Under the pieces are notes generated by a model. The model did not search any database. It saw only the letters and a list, made by a program, of their open reading frames with translations, and was not told the origin of the DNA. Positions 8,352 to 16,203 of a stretch of DNA of 45,776 bases are shown in pieces. The position numbers were made by a program, and so were the translations under genes. Source of the stretch: an uncultured Microbacterium sp. (GTDB taxonomy: Bacteria > Actinomycetota > Actinomycetes > Actinomycetales > Microbacteriaceae); contig CAJYJO010000054.1 of NCBI GenBank assembly GCA_913774845.1, forward strand, positions 1 to 45,776, in the 5' to 3' direction. The stretch's first letter is position 1; every line of letters begins with the position of its first letter.

Positions 8352-9649
8352 ACAAGTTCCTGCTGTCTTTCGAACTCATCGACAGTCCTCTGCTGACCGT
8401 GTGCGCGGTCGTCGCCGTCCTCGGGCTCGTCGCGGTGATCGTGTGGCGTCCCCGCCGCCTCGTCACCACCCTGGTCATCGGCGTCGCCGCGGGCATCGCG
8501 ATGTTCGTCGTCGCCAAGATCCTCGAGGCGATGGACACCTTCCAGGGGCCGCTGCCCTCGGGAGCCATCTGGTGGGCCTCCGGCGCCGTGGCCGCCGCGG
8601 CCGTGGGTGTCGTCGGCCTCTTCCGTCGCCCGTGGCCGCGGCGGGCGATCGGAGCGGTGACGGTCATCGCCGCGCTGCTGGCCGGAAGCCTCGGTGTCAA
8701 CACCTCGTACGGGGTGACGCACAACCTCGCCGCGATCCTCGGCGTCCAGGCACTCGACCCGGCGTCGCTCCCGCAGGCCACGGCCTCGGCGGGCGACCCG
8801 GCCACGCTGTACCAGAGCTGGCAGCCGCCCGCCGACATGCCCGCGAAGGGCTCCGTGAGCGCCCTCACCGGCAGTTCGAAGATCCCGACCGGTCAGTACG
8901 CCGCCCGCGACGCCTCGCTCTACCTCCCGCCGGCCGCTCAGGTCGCCGACCCGCCGGCGCTTCCTTTGCTGGTGTTCATGATGGGTCAGCCCGGGTCGCC
9001 CGACCCGACGGCGCTGGCCAAGGCGCTCGACGCGTTCGCGGCGCAGAACAAGGGACTCGCCCCCATCGCGATCGTCGTGGATCAGCTCACCGCCCCCGAG
9101 CGCGACCCGGCCTGCGTGGACTCGGCGAAATTCGGCGCCGTCTCGACCTACATCAACCAGCTCGTGCCGCAGTGGGCGTCGGCCCATCTCAACATCGTCC
9201 AGGACCACCGCTACTGGACGATCGGCGGCTTCTCCAACGGCGGTTCCTGCGCGGCGCTGTACGGTTCGAAATACCCGGGCACGTGGGGGCAGATGCTCGA
9301 CGTCATGGGCAACGAGTTCCCCGGCTCCGAGCACGTGTCGCAGACGGTGTCCGACGTGTACAACGGCGACGCGAACGCCTTCCAGGCCAACAAGCCGTCG
9401 GTCGTCATGGCCGCCGCACCGGCGGGGACCTTCAGCGGCCATACCGCCATCTTCACGTGGGGCAGTCTCGACACCACGTACGGCCCGGGGCAGCAGGCCA
9501 ACGCCGACGCGGCGAAGGCCGCCGGTTTCACCGTCCTCACCCACGTCGTCGAGGGGGCCGGTCATACCGGTGAGGCCCTCGACGGCAGCCTCGCCTTCGC
9601 GATCCCCGCTCTGGCACCGACGCTGGGGCTGGCGGCTCCGTCCTCCTGA
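8348..9649 (+). CDS. membrane-anchored alpha/beta-hydrolase esterase, partner of the aminoacyl-lipid synthase
   Basis: The 433-residue protein has four N-terminal membrane segments (about 13-33, 39-57, 71-92, 101-122) and an extracytoplasmic alpha/beta hydrolase domain. The nucleophile is Ser296 in GGFSNGG, and a catalytic His is likely in EGAGHTGE near the C-terminus. The GTG start overlaps the stop of the upstream synthase gene by four bases, so the two are translationally coupled. In Corynebacterium glutamicum a synthase of this family works with an adjacent esterase-like protein to make alanyl-diacylglycerol and alanyl-phosphatidylglycerol; the gene order differs there. Function here is inferred from that pairing. 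Confidence 0.8.
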   Translation: MNKFLLSFELIDSPLLTVCAVVAVLGLVAVIVWRPRRLVTTLVIGVAAGIAMFVVAKILEAMDTFQGPLPSGAIWWASGAVAAAAVGVVGLFRRPWPRRAIGAVTVIAALLAGSLGVNTSYGVTHNLAAILGVQALDPASLPQATASAGDPATLYQSWQPPADMPAKGSVSALTGSSKIPTGQYAARDASLYLPPAAQVADPPALPLLVFMMGQPGSPDPTALAKALDAFAAQNKGLAPIAIVVDQLTAPERDPACVDSAKFGAVSTYINQLVPQWASAHLNIVQDHRYWTIGGFSNGGSCAALYGSKYPGTWGQMLDVMGNEFPGSEHVSQTVSDVYNGDANAFQANKPSVVMAAAPAGTFSGHTAIFTWGSLDTTYGPGQQANADAAKAAGFTVLTHVVEGAGHTGEALDGSLAFAIPALAPTLGLAAPSS

Positions 9650-9679
9650 CGACTCGGGGTCGCATCCACTCGCCTGATA

Positions 9680-9719
9680 CGAAAGGGCCCGATCGACAGA
9701 GGTCGACCGGGCCCTTTCG
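9680..9719. terminator. strong bidirectional terminator hairpin
   Basis: A perfect 12-bp stem CGAAAGGGCCCG (9680-9691) / CGGGCCCTTTCG (9708-9719) encloses a second short stem TCGAC/GTCGA. It lies between the convergent stops of the esterase gene (9649) and kgd (9729), and its flanks give T-runs in both directions. Confidence 0.85.
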
Positions 9720-9728
9720 GCGTCGGGG

Positions 9729-12700
9729 TCAGCGCGCGAGCGCTTCCTTCATGATCGCGGCGTGCTCGTTGGCGTGCACCTTGGGCGAACCGGTCGCGGT
9801 CGAGGCCGCGGCGGCGCGCGAGATGCGGCGGATCGAGCGGTCACCGAGACGGTCGGCGACCTCGAGGGCGATGAACGGCCACGCACCCTGGTTCTCGGGC
9901 TCGTCCTGCACCCACACGAGTTCCGCGTTCGGGTACTGCTCGAGCAACGCGCGCAGCTCGTCGATCGGCGCCGGGTAGTACTGCTCCAGGCGCACGAGGG
10001 CGATCTCGGGGTTGGGGTTCTTCTCGAGCTCCGCGCGCAGATCCCAGTGGATCTTGCCGGCGTGCAGCAGCACGCGCTTCACGGCGCCCTTGTCGATGCC
10101 GCGGTCGTCGTCGAGCACCGGCTCGAAACGACCCTCGAGGAAGTCCTCGACCGGGCTCGTCGCACCCCGCAGGCGCAGCATCGCCTTGGGCGTGAACACC
10201 ACGAGCGGACGACGCGGACGCTGGTACGCCTGGCGGCGCAGCAGGTGGAAGTACGACGCCGGGGTCGACGGGCGCGCGACGATCATGTTGTCTTGCGCGC
10301 ACATCTGCAGGTAGCGCTCGATGCGCGCCGACGAGTGGTCGGGGCCCTGGCCCTCGTAGCCGTGGGGGAGCAGGAGCACGACGCTGGACTGCTGAGCCCA
10401 CTTCTGGTCGGCCGACGAGATGAACTCGTCGATGACCGACTGGGCGCCGTTGGCGAAGTCGCCGAACTGGGCCTCCCACAGCACGAGCGCGTCGGAGCGC
10501 TCCACCGAGTAGCCGTACTCGAACGCCATGGCGGCGTACTCGCTCAGCAGGGAGTCATAGACCCAGAAACGGCCCTGGTTCTCGCTGAGGTTCGCCAGCG
10601 GCAGCCATTCCTGGCCGTTGTCGCGGTCGTGCAGGACCGAGTGGCGCTGCACGAAGGTGCCGCGACGCGAGTCCTGTCCGGCGAGGCGCACCGGGGTGCC
10701 CTCCATCAGCACCGAGCCGAAGGCGAGGAGCTCGCCGAAGGCCCAGTCGATGTTGCCGTTGCGGCTCATGTCGTGGCGCTTGTCGAGCAGCTGCTGGAGC
10801 TTGGTGTGCACGGTGAAGCCGTCGGGCTTGTTCACGAAGGCGTCGCCGATGTGCTGCACGACCTCGCGCGACACACCGGTCGTCTCGGGCGCGCCCACCG
10901 CGGGCTCGTCGGCGGCGTCGGTCGTGACGACGGGGTTGGTGCCCGTCTCGGCCTCGTGCGTGTCGGCGAAGGCCACCTCGAGGCGGCTCTGGAAATCACG
11001 CTTCGCCTGCTCGTACTCGTCTTCGGTGATGTCGCCGCGACCGACGAGCGACTCGGTGTACAGACGGCGCACCGACCGCTTCGCCTCGATGAGGTTGGTC
11101 ATCAGGGGCTGCGTCATCGACGGGTCGTCGCCCTCGTTGTGACCGCGGCGGCGGTAGCAGACGAGGTCGATCACGATGTCGCGGTGGAACTCCTCGCGAT
11201 ACAGGAACGCGAGCTCCGCGGCGCGGACGACGGCCTCGGGGTCGTCGCCGTTCACGTGCAGGATCGGAGCCTGGATGGTCTTGGCGACGTCGGTGGCGTA
11301 CACCGAGGTGCGCGCGTCGGTCGGCGTGGTGGTGAAGCCGACCTGGTTGTTGACCACGACGTGGATCGTGCCGCCGGTGCGGTAGCCGCGCAGCTGCGAC
11401 ATCTGCAGCGTCTCGACCACGACGCCCTGACCCGCGAACGCGGCATCGCCGTGCACGAGGATGGGCAGCCACGAGAACGTGCCGATGGGCTTGCGGTCCT
11501 GCTTGGCGCGCACGATGCCCTCGAGGACGCCGTCGACGGTCTCGAGGTGCGAGGGGTTCGCCGCCAGGTAGACGGGGAGCTCGTCGCCGGCGTCGCCGAC
11601 GAAGGTGCCCTCGGTGCCGAGGTGGTACTTCACGTCGCCCGAACCGCGCTTGCTGCCGATCGCGACGGCGCCCTCGAACTCGCGGAACACGTGACCGTAG
11701 GTCTTGCCGGCGATATTGGTCAGCACGTTGAGACGGCCACGGTGGGCCATGCCGATCGCGGCTCCGTCGAGGCCGGCCGAGGCCGCGCCCTGGAGGATCT
11801 GGTCGAGCAGCGGGATGAGCGACTCGCCGCCCTCGAGGCTGAAGCGCTTCTGCCCGACATACTTGGTCTGCAGGAAGGTCTCGAACGCCTCGGCCTGGTT
11901 CAGCTTCGACAGGATGCGCAGCTGCTCGTCGTGGCCGGGCTTGGTGTACTTTACCTCGAGATTGCTCTGGAACCACCGGCGCTGCGCCGGGTCTTGGATG
12001 TGCATGTACTCCACGCCCATCGTGCGGCAGTAGGAGTCGCGCAGCACGCCGAGGATGTCGCGCAGTTTGGCGACGCGCTTGTTGCCGAGGCCACCGGTGA
12101 CGAACTCGCGATCGAGGTCCCAGAAGGTGAGGCCGTGCGACTCGATCTCGAGGTCGGGGTGCGTGCGCTGGACATACTCGAGCGGATCGATGTCGGCCAT
12201 GAGGTGGCCGCGGACGCGGAACGAGTTGATGAGCTCCTGCACGCGCGCGCTCTTGTCGATGCGCTCGGAGATGTCGACGCTGATGTCGGGCGCCCAGTGG
12301 ATGGGCGCGTAGGGGATGCGCAGCGCCGCGAAGATGTCGTCGTAGAAGCCGCGCTGCCCGATGAGCAGCTCGTGCACCTTCTTGAGGAACTCGCCCGAGC
12401 CGGCGCCCTGGATGACACGATGGTCGTAGGTGCTGGTGAGGGTGATCGTCTTGCCGATCGCCAACTCGTTGAGCGTCTTCTCGCTCGCGCCCTGGAACTC
12501 GGCGGGGTAGTCGAGGGCACCGGCGCCGATGATCGCGCCCTGTCCGCGCATGAGGCGCGGGACCGAGTGCACGGTGCCGATGCCGCCGGGGTTGGTGAGC
12601 GAGACCGTGGTGCCCTGGAAGTCGGCCGGGGTCAGCTTGTTGCCGCGGGCGCGGCGCACGAGGTCTTCGTACGAGGCGAGGAACTCGCCGAACGTGAGCG

Positions 12701-13406
12701 TGTCGGCGCGCTTGATGCTCGGCACCAGGAGCGCGCGGGATCCGTCGGGCTTGGGCATGTCGATGGCGATGCCCAGGTTAACGTGCGCCGGTGCCACGAC
12801 GGACGGCTTGCCGTCGATCTCGGCGTAGTACACGTTCTGGCTCGGGAACTCCTTGAGCGCCTGGATGAGCGCCCACCCGATGAGGTGCGTGAAGCTGACC
12901 TTGCCGCCGCGCGTGCGGGACATGTGGTTGTTGATGACGATGCGGTTGTCGATCATCAGCTTCGCCGGGATGGTGCGCACGCTGGTCGCGGTGGGCACCG
13001 TGAGGGAGTCGTCCATGTTGGATGCCAGGGCCTTCGGCATCCCCTTCAGGACCGTGACGCGGTCTTCTTCGGTGCTCTCGGACCCGGCCGAGGGGGCGGC
13101 GGCCGGAGCCTGCGCCGGAATCGGCTGTGGGGCGGCGGGCTTGGCCGTCGTGCGCGCCACCGGCGCCTGACCGACGATCGGGATGGGTGCCGTCACCGGC
13201 TTGGGCTCGGTGGGAGCTGTCGCGGACGGCGGGGCGGCGGCGGTTCCGTCGACGACCGGGTGGTACGCCTCCAGAATCGGCCACCAGGCCTTGTCCACGG
13301 AGTGCTTGTCGACCTTGAACTGTTCGTAGAGCTCGTCTACGAGCCACTCGTTCGCGCCGAACTCGCCCTCGCTCGAAGTACCGACGCCCGTCACCTGGCT
13401 CGACAC
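9729..13406 (-). CDS. kgd: multifunctional 2-oxoglutarate decarboxylase/dehydrogenase E1-E2 (Kgd)
   Basis: Kgd is the actinobacterial fusion that decarboxylates 2-oxoglutarate in the TCA cycle and, with E2p and Lpd, makes succinyl-CoA. I place the start at the GTG at 13406 (1225 residues; MSSQVTG), because the preceding 52 codons of open frame reach into the divergent guaB1 start and cover a promoter. Order: an N-terminal helix (residues 13-50, GANEWLVDELYEQF) that binds partner complexes, a Pro/Ala linker (51-110), a succinyltransferase-like E2 domain (about 115-350) with catalytic DHR at 328-330, then the thiamine-diphosphate E1 domain. No lipoyl domain is present, as usual. A hairpin terminator follows the stop. 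Confidence 0.96.
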   Translation of the reverse strand: MSSQVTGVGTSSEGEFGANEWLVDELYEQFKVDKHSVDKAWWPILEAYHPVVDGTAAAPPSATAPTEPKPVTAPIPIVGQAPVARTTAKPAAPQPIPAQAPAAAPSAGSESTEEDRVTVLKGMPKALASNMDDSLTVPTATSVRTIPAKLMIDNRIVINNHMSRTRGGKVSFTHLIGWALIQALKEFPSQNVYYAEIDGKPSVVAPAHVNLGIAIDMPKPDGSRALLVPSIKRADTLTFGEFLASYEDLVRRARGNKLTPADFQGTTVSLTNPGGIGTVHSVPRLMRGQGAIIGAGALDYPAEFQGASEKTLNELAIGKTITLTSTYDHRVIQGAGSGEFLKKVHELLIGQRGFYDDIFAALRIPYAPIHWAPDISVDISERIDKSARVQELINSFRVRGHLMADIDPLEYVQRTHPDLEIESHGLTFWDLDREFVTGGLGNKRVAKLRDILGVLRDSYCRTMGVEYMHIQDPAQRRWFQSNLEVKYTKPGHDEQLRILSKLNQAEAFETFLQTKYVGQKRFSLEGGESLIPLLDQILQGAASAGLDGAAIGMAHRGRLNVLTNIAGKTYGHVFREFEGAVAIGSKRGSGDVKYHLGTEGTFVGDAGDELPVYLAANPSHLETVDGVLEGIVRAKQDRKPIGTFSWLPILVHGDAAFAGQGVVVETLQMSQLRGYRTGGTIHVVVNNQVGFTTTPTDARTSVYATDVAKTIQAPILHVNGDDPEAVVRAAELAFLYREEFHRDIVIDLVCYRRRGHNEGDDPSMTQPLMTNLIEAKRSVRRLYTESLVGRGDITEDEYEQAKRDFQSRLEVAFADTHEAETGTNPVVTTDAADEPAVGAPETTGVSREVVQHIGDAFVNKPDGFTVHTKLQQLLDKRHDMSRNGNIDWAFGELLAFGSVLMEGTPVRLAGQDSRRGTFVQRHSVLHDRDNGQEWLPLANLSENQGRFWVYDSLLSEYAAMAFEYGYSVERSDALVLWEAQFGDFANGAQSVIDEFISSADQKWAQQSSVVLLLPHGYEGQGPDHSSARIERYLQMCAQDNMIVARPSTPASYFHLLRRQAYQRPRRPLVVFTPKAMLRLRGATSPVEDFLEGRFEPVLDDDRGIDKGAVKRVLLHAGKIHWDLRAELEKNPNPEIALVRLEQYYPAPIDELRALLEQYPNAELVWVQDEPENQGAWPFIALEVADRLGDRSIRRISRAAAASTATGSPKVHANEHAAIMKEALAR

Positions 13407-13492
13407 AGTCGATCGCCTGCTTTCCTCGATGAAGATTCTTGTGGATACGCTCTTCGTCGCCGTGAAGCCGCCGACGTCGCGCGCGAAAACCC

Positions 13493-13498
13493 AGCCTA
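13493..13498 (-). promoter_or_regulatory. putative -10 box of kgd (TAGGCT)
   Basis: TAGGCT on the minus strand predicts a transcript start near 13486 and a leader of about 80 bases before the GTG at 13406. A purine-rich stretch GAGGAAAG lies about 18 bases before the start, with AGCAGG nearer to it. No good -35 hexamer is seen. Confidence 0.4.
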
Positions 13499-13560
13499 GC
13501 CGAGGTTCCTGCGTGCCTTCCGGGGTCTTTACATTCCGCTGATGTGGTGAGGTGGATGCC

Positions 13561-15018
13561 ATGGAGTTCTACGGCGCATCCCCCGAGGTCGACCTCACCT
13601 ATTCCGACGTCTTCCTCGTCCCCCGGCGTTCCGACGTCCGCAGCCGTCTCGACGTGGATCTGGCACCCGGCGACGGCACGGGAGCGACCGTCCCGCTGGT
13701 GTCGGCGAACATGAACTCGGTGACGGGGACGCGGCTCGCGGCGACCCTGGCCCGTCGCGGCGGCCTCGGCGTGTTGCCGCAGGACCTTCCGCTCCCGGAG
13801 CTCGACGCCGCGATCCGATGGGTCAAGGCGCAGCCCGTCCCGTGGGACAGCCCCCTGGTGCTGCCCCCGCACGCCACCGCGTCCGAGGCGGCGAAGCTGC
13901 TGCCCCCCACCGAGGGACACGGCATCCTGGTGGCCGACCCGCACGCCGAGAGCCTCGCGATCGACGACGTCGTGGGGATCGTGCCGGCGACCCGCTTGGC
14001 CACGGCGCTGCCCGACGCGCAGCTGGGCGACCTCGTGCGCGCGCGTCCCGTCTCGATCGACGCCGACGACGTCGCCGACGCGCGTCACGCCTTCGATCTG
14101 CTCGTGGCGGCCGAGGCGGAGGTCGTCGCCGTGCTGCAGCACGGCCGCGTGGTCGGCGTGCTCTCGCAGCGCAGCGCCCTGCGCTCCACCCTGTACCGTC
14201 CCGCCGTCGACGCCTCGGGGCGTCTCGTGGTCGCCGCCGCCGTCGGCGTGAACGGCGACGTGGCGTCCAAGGCGAGAGCCCTTGCGGCCGCGGGTGTCGA
14301 CGTCCTCGTCGTCGACACCGCCCACGGACACCAGGAGCAGATGCTCCGTGCGCTGCGGGAGGTCGCGGCGCTGGATCTCGGCATCCCGATCGCCGCGGGC
14401 AACATCGTCACCGCCGAGGGCGTGCGCGACCTCACCGAGGCCGGTGCCTCGATCCTGAAGGTCGGCGTGGGGCCCGGAGCGATGTGCACGACGCGCATGA
14501 TGACGGCCGTGGGTCGCCCGCAGTTCTCGGCCGTGCTCGAGACCGCCGAGGCGGCCCGTGCCGTCGGAGCGCACGTCTGGGCCGACGGGGGAGTGCGCTA
14601 CCCGCGCGACGTCGCCCTCGCGCTGGCGGCGGGAGCGGCCTCGGTGATGATCGGCTCGTGGTTCGCGGGAACCATCGAGGCACCCGGCGAGCTGCTCGCC
14701 GACGCGGACGGGCGCATCTACAAGGAGTCGTGGGGCATGGCGTCGACCAAGGCGGTCCAGGGCCGCTTCGGCCGGCTCGACCCGTACGAGCGCGCCCGCA
14801 AGGAGCTGTTCGCCGAGGGGATCTCGTCGTCGAAGATCTACCTCGACCCGCAGCGCCCCGGTCTGGAGGACCTGCTCGACATGATCACCTCGGGCGTCCG
14901 CTCGTCGTTCACCTACGCGGGGGCGGCCAGCGTCGCCGAGTTCCACGAGCGCGCGCGGGTGGGCCTGCAGTCGGCCGCCGGCTACGAGGAGGGCAAGGCG
15001 CTGCCGGTCAGCTGGTGA
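13561..15018 (+). CDS. guaB1: GuaB1-type IMP dehydrogenase/GMP reductase family protein with CBS domains
   Basis: The 485-residue TIM-barrel protein belongs to the IMPDH/GMPR superfamily; actinobacterial GuaB1 has been shown to act as a GMP reductase (GMP to IMP with NADPH) regulated through its CBS module. The Bateman (CBS pair) insert lies at about residues 95-210. The catalytic loop is GPGAMCTTR with Cys309, and the phosphate-binding GGVRYPRDV follows. The ATG at 13561 is chosen over an in-frame GTG at 13552 because GGTGAGG (13547-13553) is correctly spaced for it. It is divergent from kgd and its last 11 bases overlap the end of the convergent glycosidase gene. Confidence 0.88.
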   Translation: MEFYGASPEVDLTYSDVFLVPRRSDVRSRLDVDLAPGDGTGATVPLVSANMNSVTGTRLAATLARRGGLGVLPQDLPLPELDAAIRWVKAQPVPWDSPLVLPPHATASEAAKLLPPTEGHGILVADPHAESLAIDDVVGIVPATRLATALPDAQLGDLVRARPVSIDADDVADARHAFDLLVAAEAEVVAVLQHGRVVGVLSQRSALRSTLYRPAVDASGRLVVAAAVGVNGDVASKARALAAAGVDVLVVDTAHGHQEQMLRALREVAALDLGIPIAAGNIVTAEGVRDLTEAGASILKVGVGPGAMCTTRMMTAVGRPQFSAVLETAEAARAVGAHVWADGGVRYPRDVALALAAGAASVMIGSWFAGTIEAPGELLADADGRIYKESWGMASTKAVQGRFGRLDPYERARKELFAEGISSSKIYLDPQRPGLEDLLDMITSGVRSSFTYAGAASVAEFHERARVGLQSAAGYEEGKALPVSW

Positions 15019-16045
15019 CGGCTCGCTCGAGATCGGCGGCGGCCTCGAGCGTGATCCAGGCGCCCAGCTGCACCGACAGGTCGAGGTCGTCGTCCTCCGG
15101 GCGCGCCGGGCGACGCGCGTCGGCGGCGAACAGGGTGCCGTGCCGCCCCTGCCACAGCGCCTCGGCGTTGCGGTCGACGAGTCGCCGGGCGGTGTCCGCG
15201 GCGGCGTCGGCGACCGGGCCCGGGGCCGCGGCCAGCTCCCGCGCCGCGACGGCCAGGTAGCGCGCCAGGATGCCGGCGAACAGACCGCCGTCGCCCCCGC
15301 CCACCCCCGGGAACAGTCCGTCGTCGGGCGCGCACCAGCGCTCCACCGCGTGCACCAGGGCGCAGGCTCGCTCGACGTGGGTCCAGGCGGGATCGGCCGG
15401 CTCGGCGAGCGCCGGGGCGCCCAGGACCAGCGCGGATCCGATCGCCGCGCCCTGGTTGTACGTCCACAGCTCCGACCGCACGACCCCGTGCTCGACGCCG
15501 TCGCGGACGAGACCGGTCTCCGGGTCGTCGAGGGTGGATGCCACCCACGCGTCGAGCCGCGCCGCGTCGACCGGGTGCCCGGTCAGGCCCAGGACCATCG
15601 ATCCGGGGCTGTTCGCGGGGGCGTTGTACAGCTCGCTGCCCACCGCCCACGGGAGGGCCCCGAGATCGGGATCGATCGCGCGGCGGAGGCGCTTCGAGAT
15701 CCGACGGAGGGCGCGCGGATGCCGATCGGCCCGCGCCAGAGCCAGTCCCATCCACGCGATGTCGTCGTAGAACGGTGTCGTCCAGCGCCCGATCGTGCGC
15801 ACGGTCACGCCCCGACCGATCCGGCGGATGAGGCGGCGGCGCCGGACGTCGGGGCGGTGGGTCTCGGCGTCGGCGAGCACGTGCAGCAGGTGGGCGTGCC
15901 ACCAGTAGTGCCAGGTGCGCGCCCCGGTCGCCTCCGAGGCGGACGCGTGGGCCCACGCGACGGGGCCGTAGCGGTGGAGGAAGCGCTCGGTCACCGCGGC
16001 CTCCGCGGCGGCGGCGCGTCGCTGCGCGGGGGAGCCGGCATCCAT
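15008..16045 (-). CDS. glycoside hydrolase family 76-like protein (alpha-1,6-mannanase family)
   Basis: GH76 enzymes cleave alpha-1,6-mannan backbones with a pair of adjacent Asp residues. The 345-residue protein carries the signature FYDDIAWMGLAL with the catalytic Asp-Asp, and later ELWTYNQGAAIGSALVL, another conserved GH76 block. There is no signal peptide or membrane segment, so it would act in the cytoplasm unless exported by another route. Three methionines lie close together at the start; the third (16045) is nine bases after GGGGAGG and is preferred over 16063. Its stop overlaps that of guaB1 by 11 bases on opposite strands. Its role could be turnover of cell-envelope mannans or lipomannan, which is inference. 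Confidence 0.8.
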   Translation of the reverse strand: MDAGSPAQRRAAAAEAAVTERFLHRYGPVAWAHASASEATGARTWHYWWHAHLLHVLADAETHRPDVRRRRLIRRIGRGVTVRTIGRWTTPFYDDIAWMGLALARADRHPRALRRISKRLRRAIDPDLGALPWAVGSELYNAPANSPGSMVLGLTGHPVDAARLDAWVASTLDDPETGLVRDGVEHGVVRSELWTYNQGAAIGSALVLGAPALAEPADPAWTHVERACALVHAVERWCAPDDGLFPGVGGGDGGLFAGILARYLAVAARELAAAPGPVADAAADTARRLVDRNAEALWQGRHGTLFAADARRPARPEDDDLDLSVQLGAWITLEAAADLERAVTS

Positions 16046-16109
16046 GTCACCCATCCTCCCCACCTCGAGCGCGACGGGGGATCGGGATGCCGGCGGCCCG
16101 CGGCTGCTT

Positions 16110-16115
16110 TAGAAT
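16110..16115 (+). promoter_or_regulatory. -10 box (TAGAAT) of the leader-peptide/CNNM operon
   Basis: TAGAAT lies ten bases before the ATG at 16126, so the transcript should start at about 16122-16126, at or within a few bases of that ATG. No clear -35 element is visible in the GC-rich stretch upstream. Confidence 0.6.
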
Positions 16116-16125
16116 CGACGGCACG

Positions 16126-16203
16126 ATGGACGACCCTCCCAGTTGTAGACCCAGGCCCCAACGACCCTCTTCCGCCGGACGACCGAGCGGGGGTGATGCC
16201 TGA
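16126..16203 (+). CDS. possible 25-residue proline/arginine-rich leader peptide
   Basis: A 26-codon frame opens with ATG at or just after the predicted transcript start and ends with TGA whose last base is the first base of the transporter ATG (TGATG at 16201-16205). The peptide begins MDDPPSCRPRPQRP, with three Asp, six Pro and four Arg in 25 residues, and uses codons rare in this genome (AGT, TGT, AGA, AGG, CAA, CGA, TCT). The acidic/Pro start followed by Arg recalls the Mg2+-sensing leader MgtL. Function is inference; it could also be an untranslated leader that happens to be open. Confidence 0.45.
   Translation: MDDPPSCRPRPQRPSSAGRPSGGDA

Noticed and set aside
13407-13562. Kgd N-terminal extension of 52 residues from an ATG at 13562
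   Set aside because: It would overlap the divergent guaB1 start and its own promoter region; the GTG at 13406 gives the family-typical MSSQ...WLVDELYEQF start.
16046-16202. M-box or other Mg2+ riboswitch upstream of the CNNM operon
   Set aside because: The predicted transcript has about 80 bases before the transporter start, shorter than an M-box, and I see no matching conserved loops.
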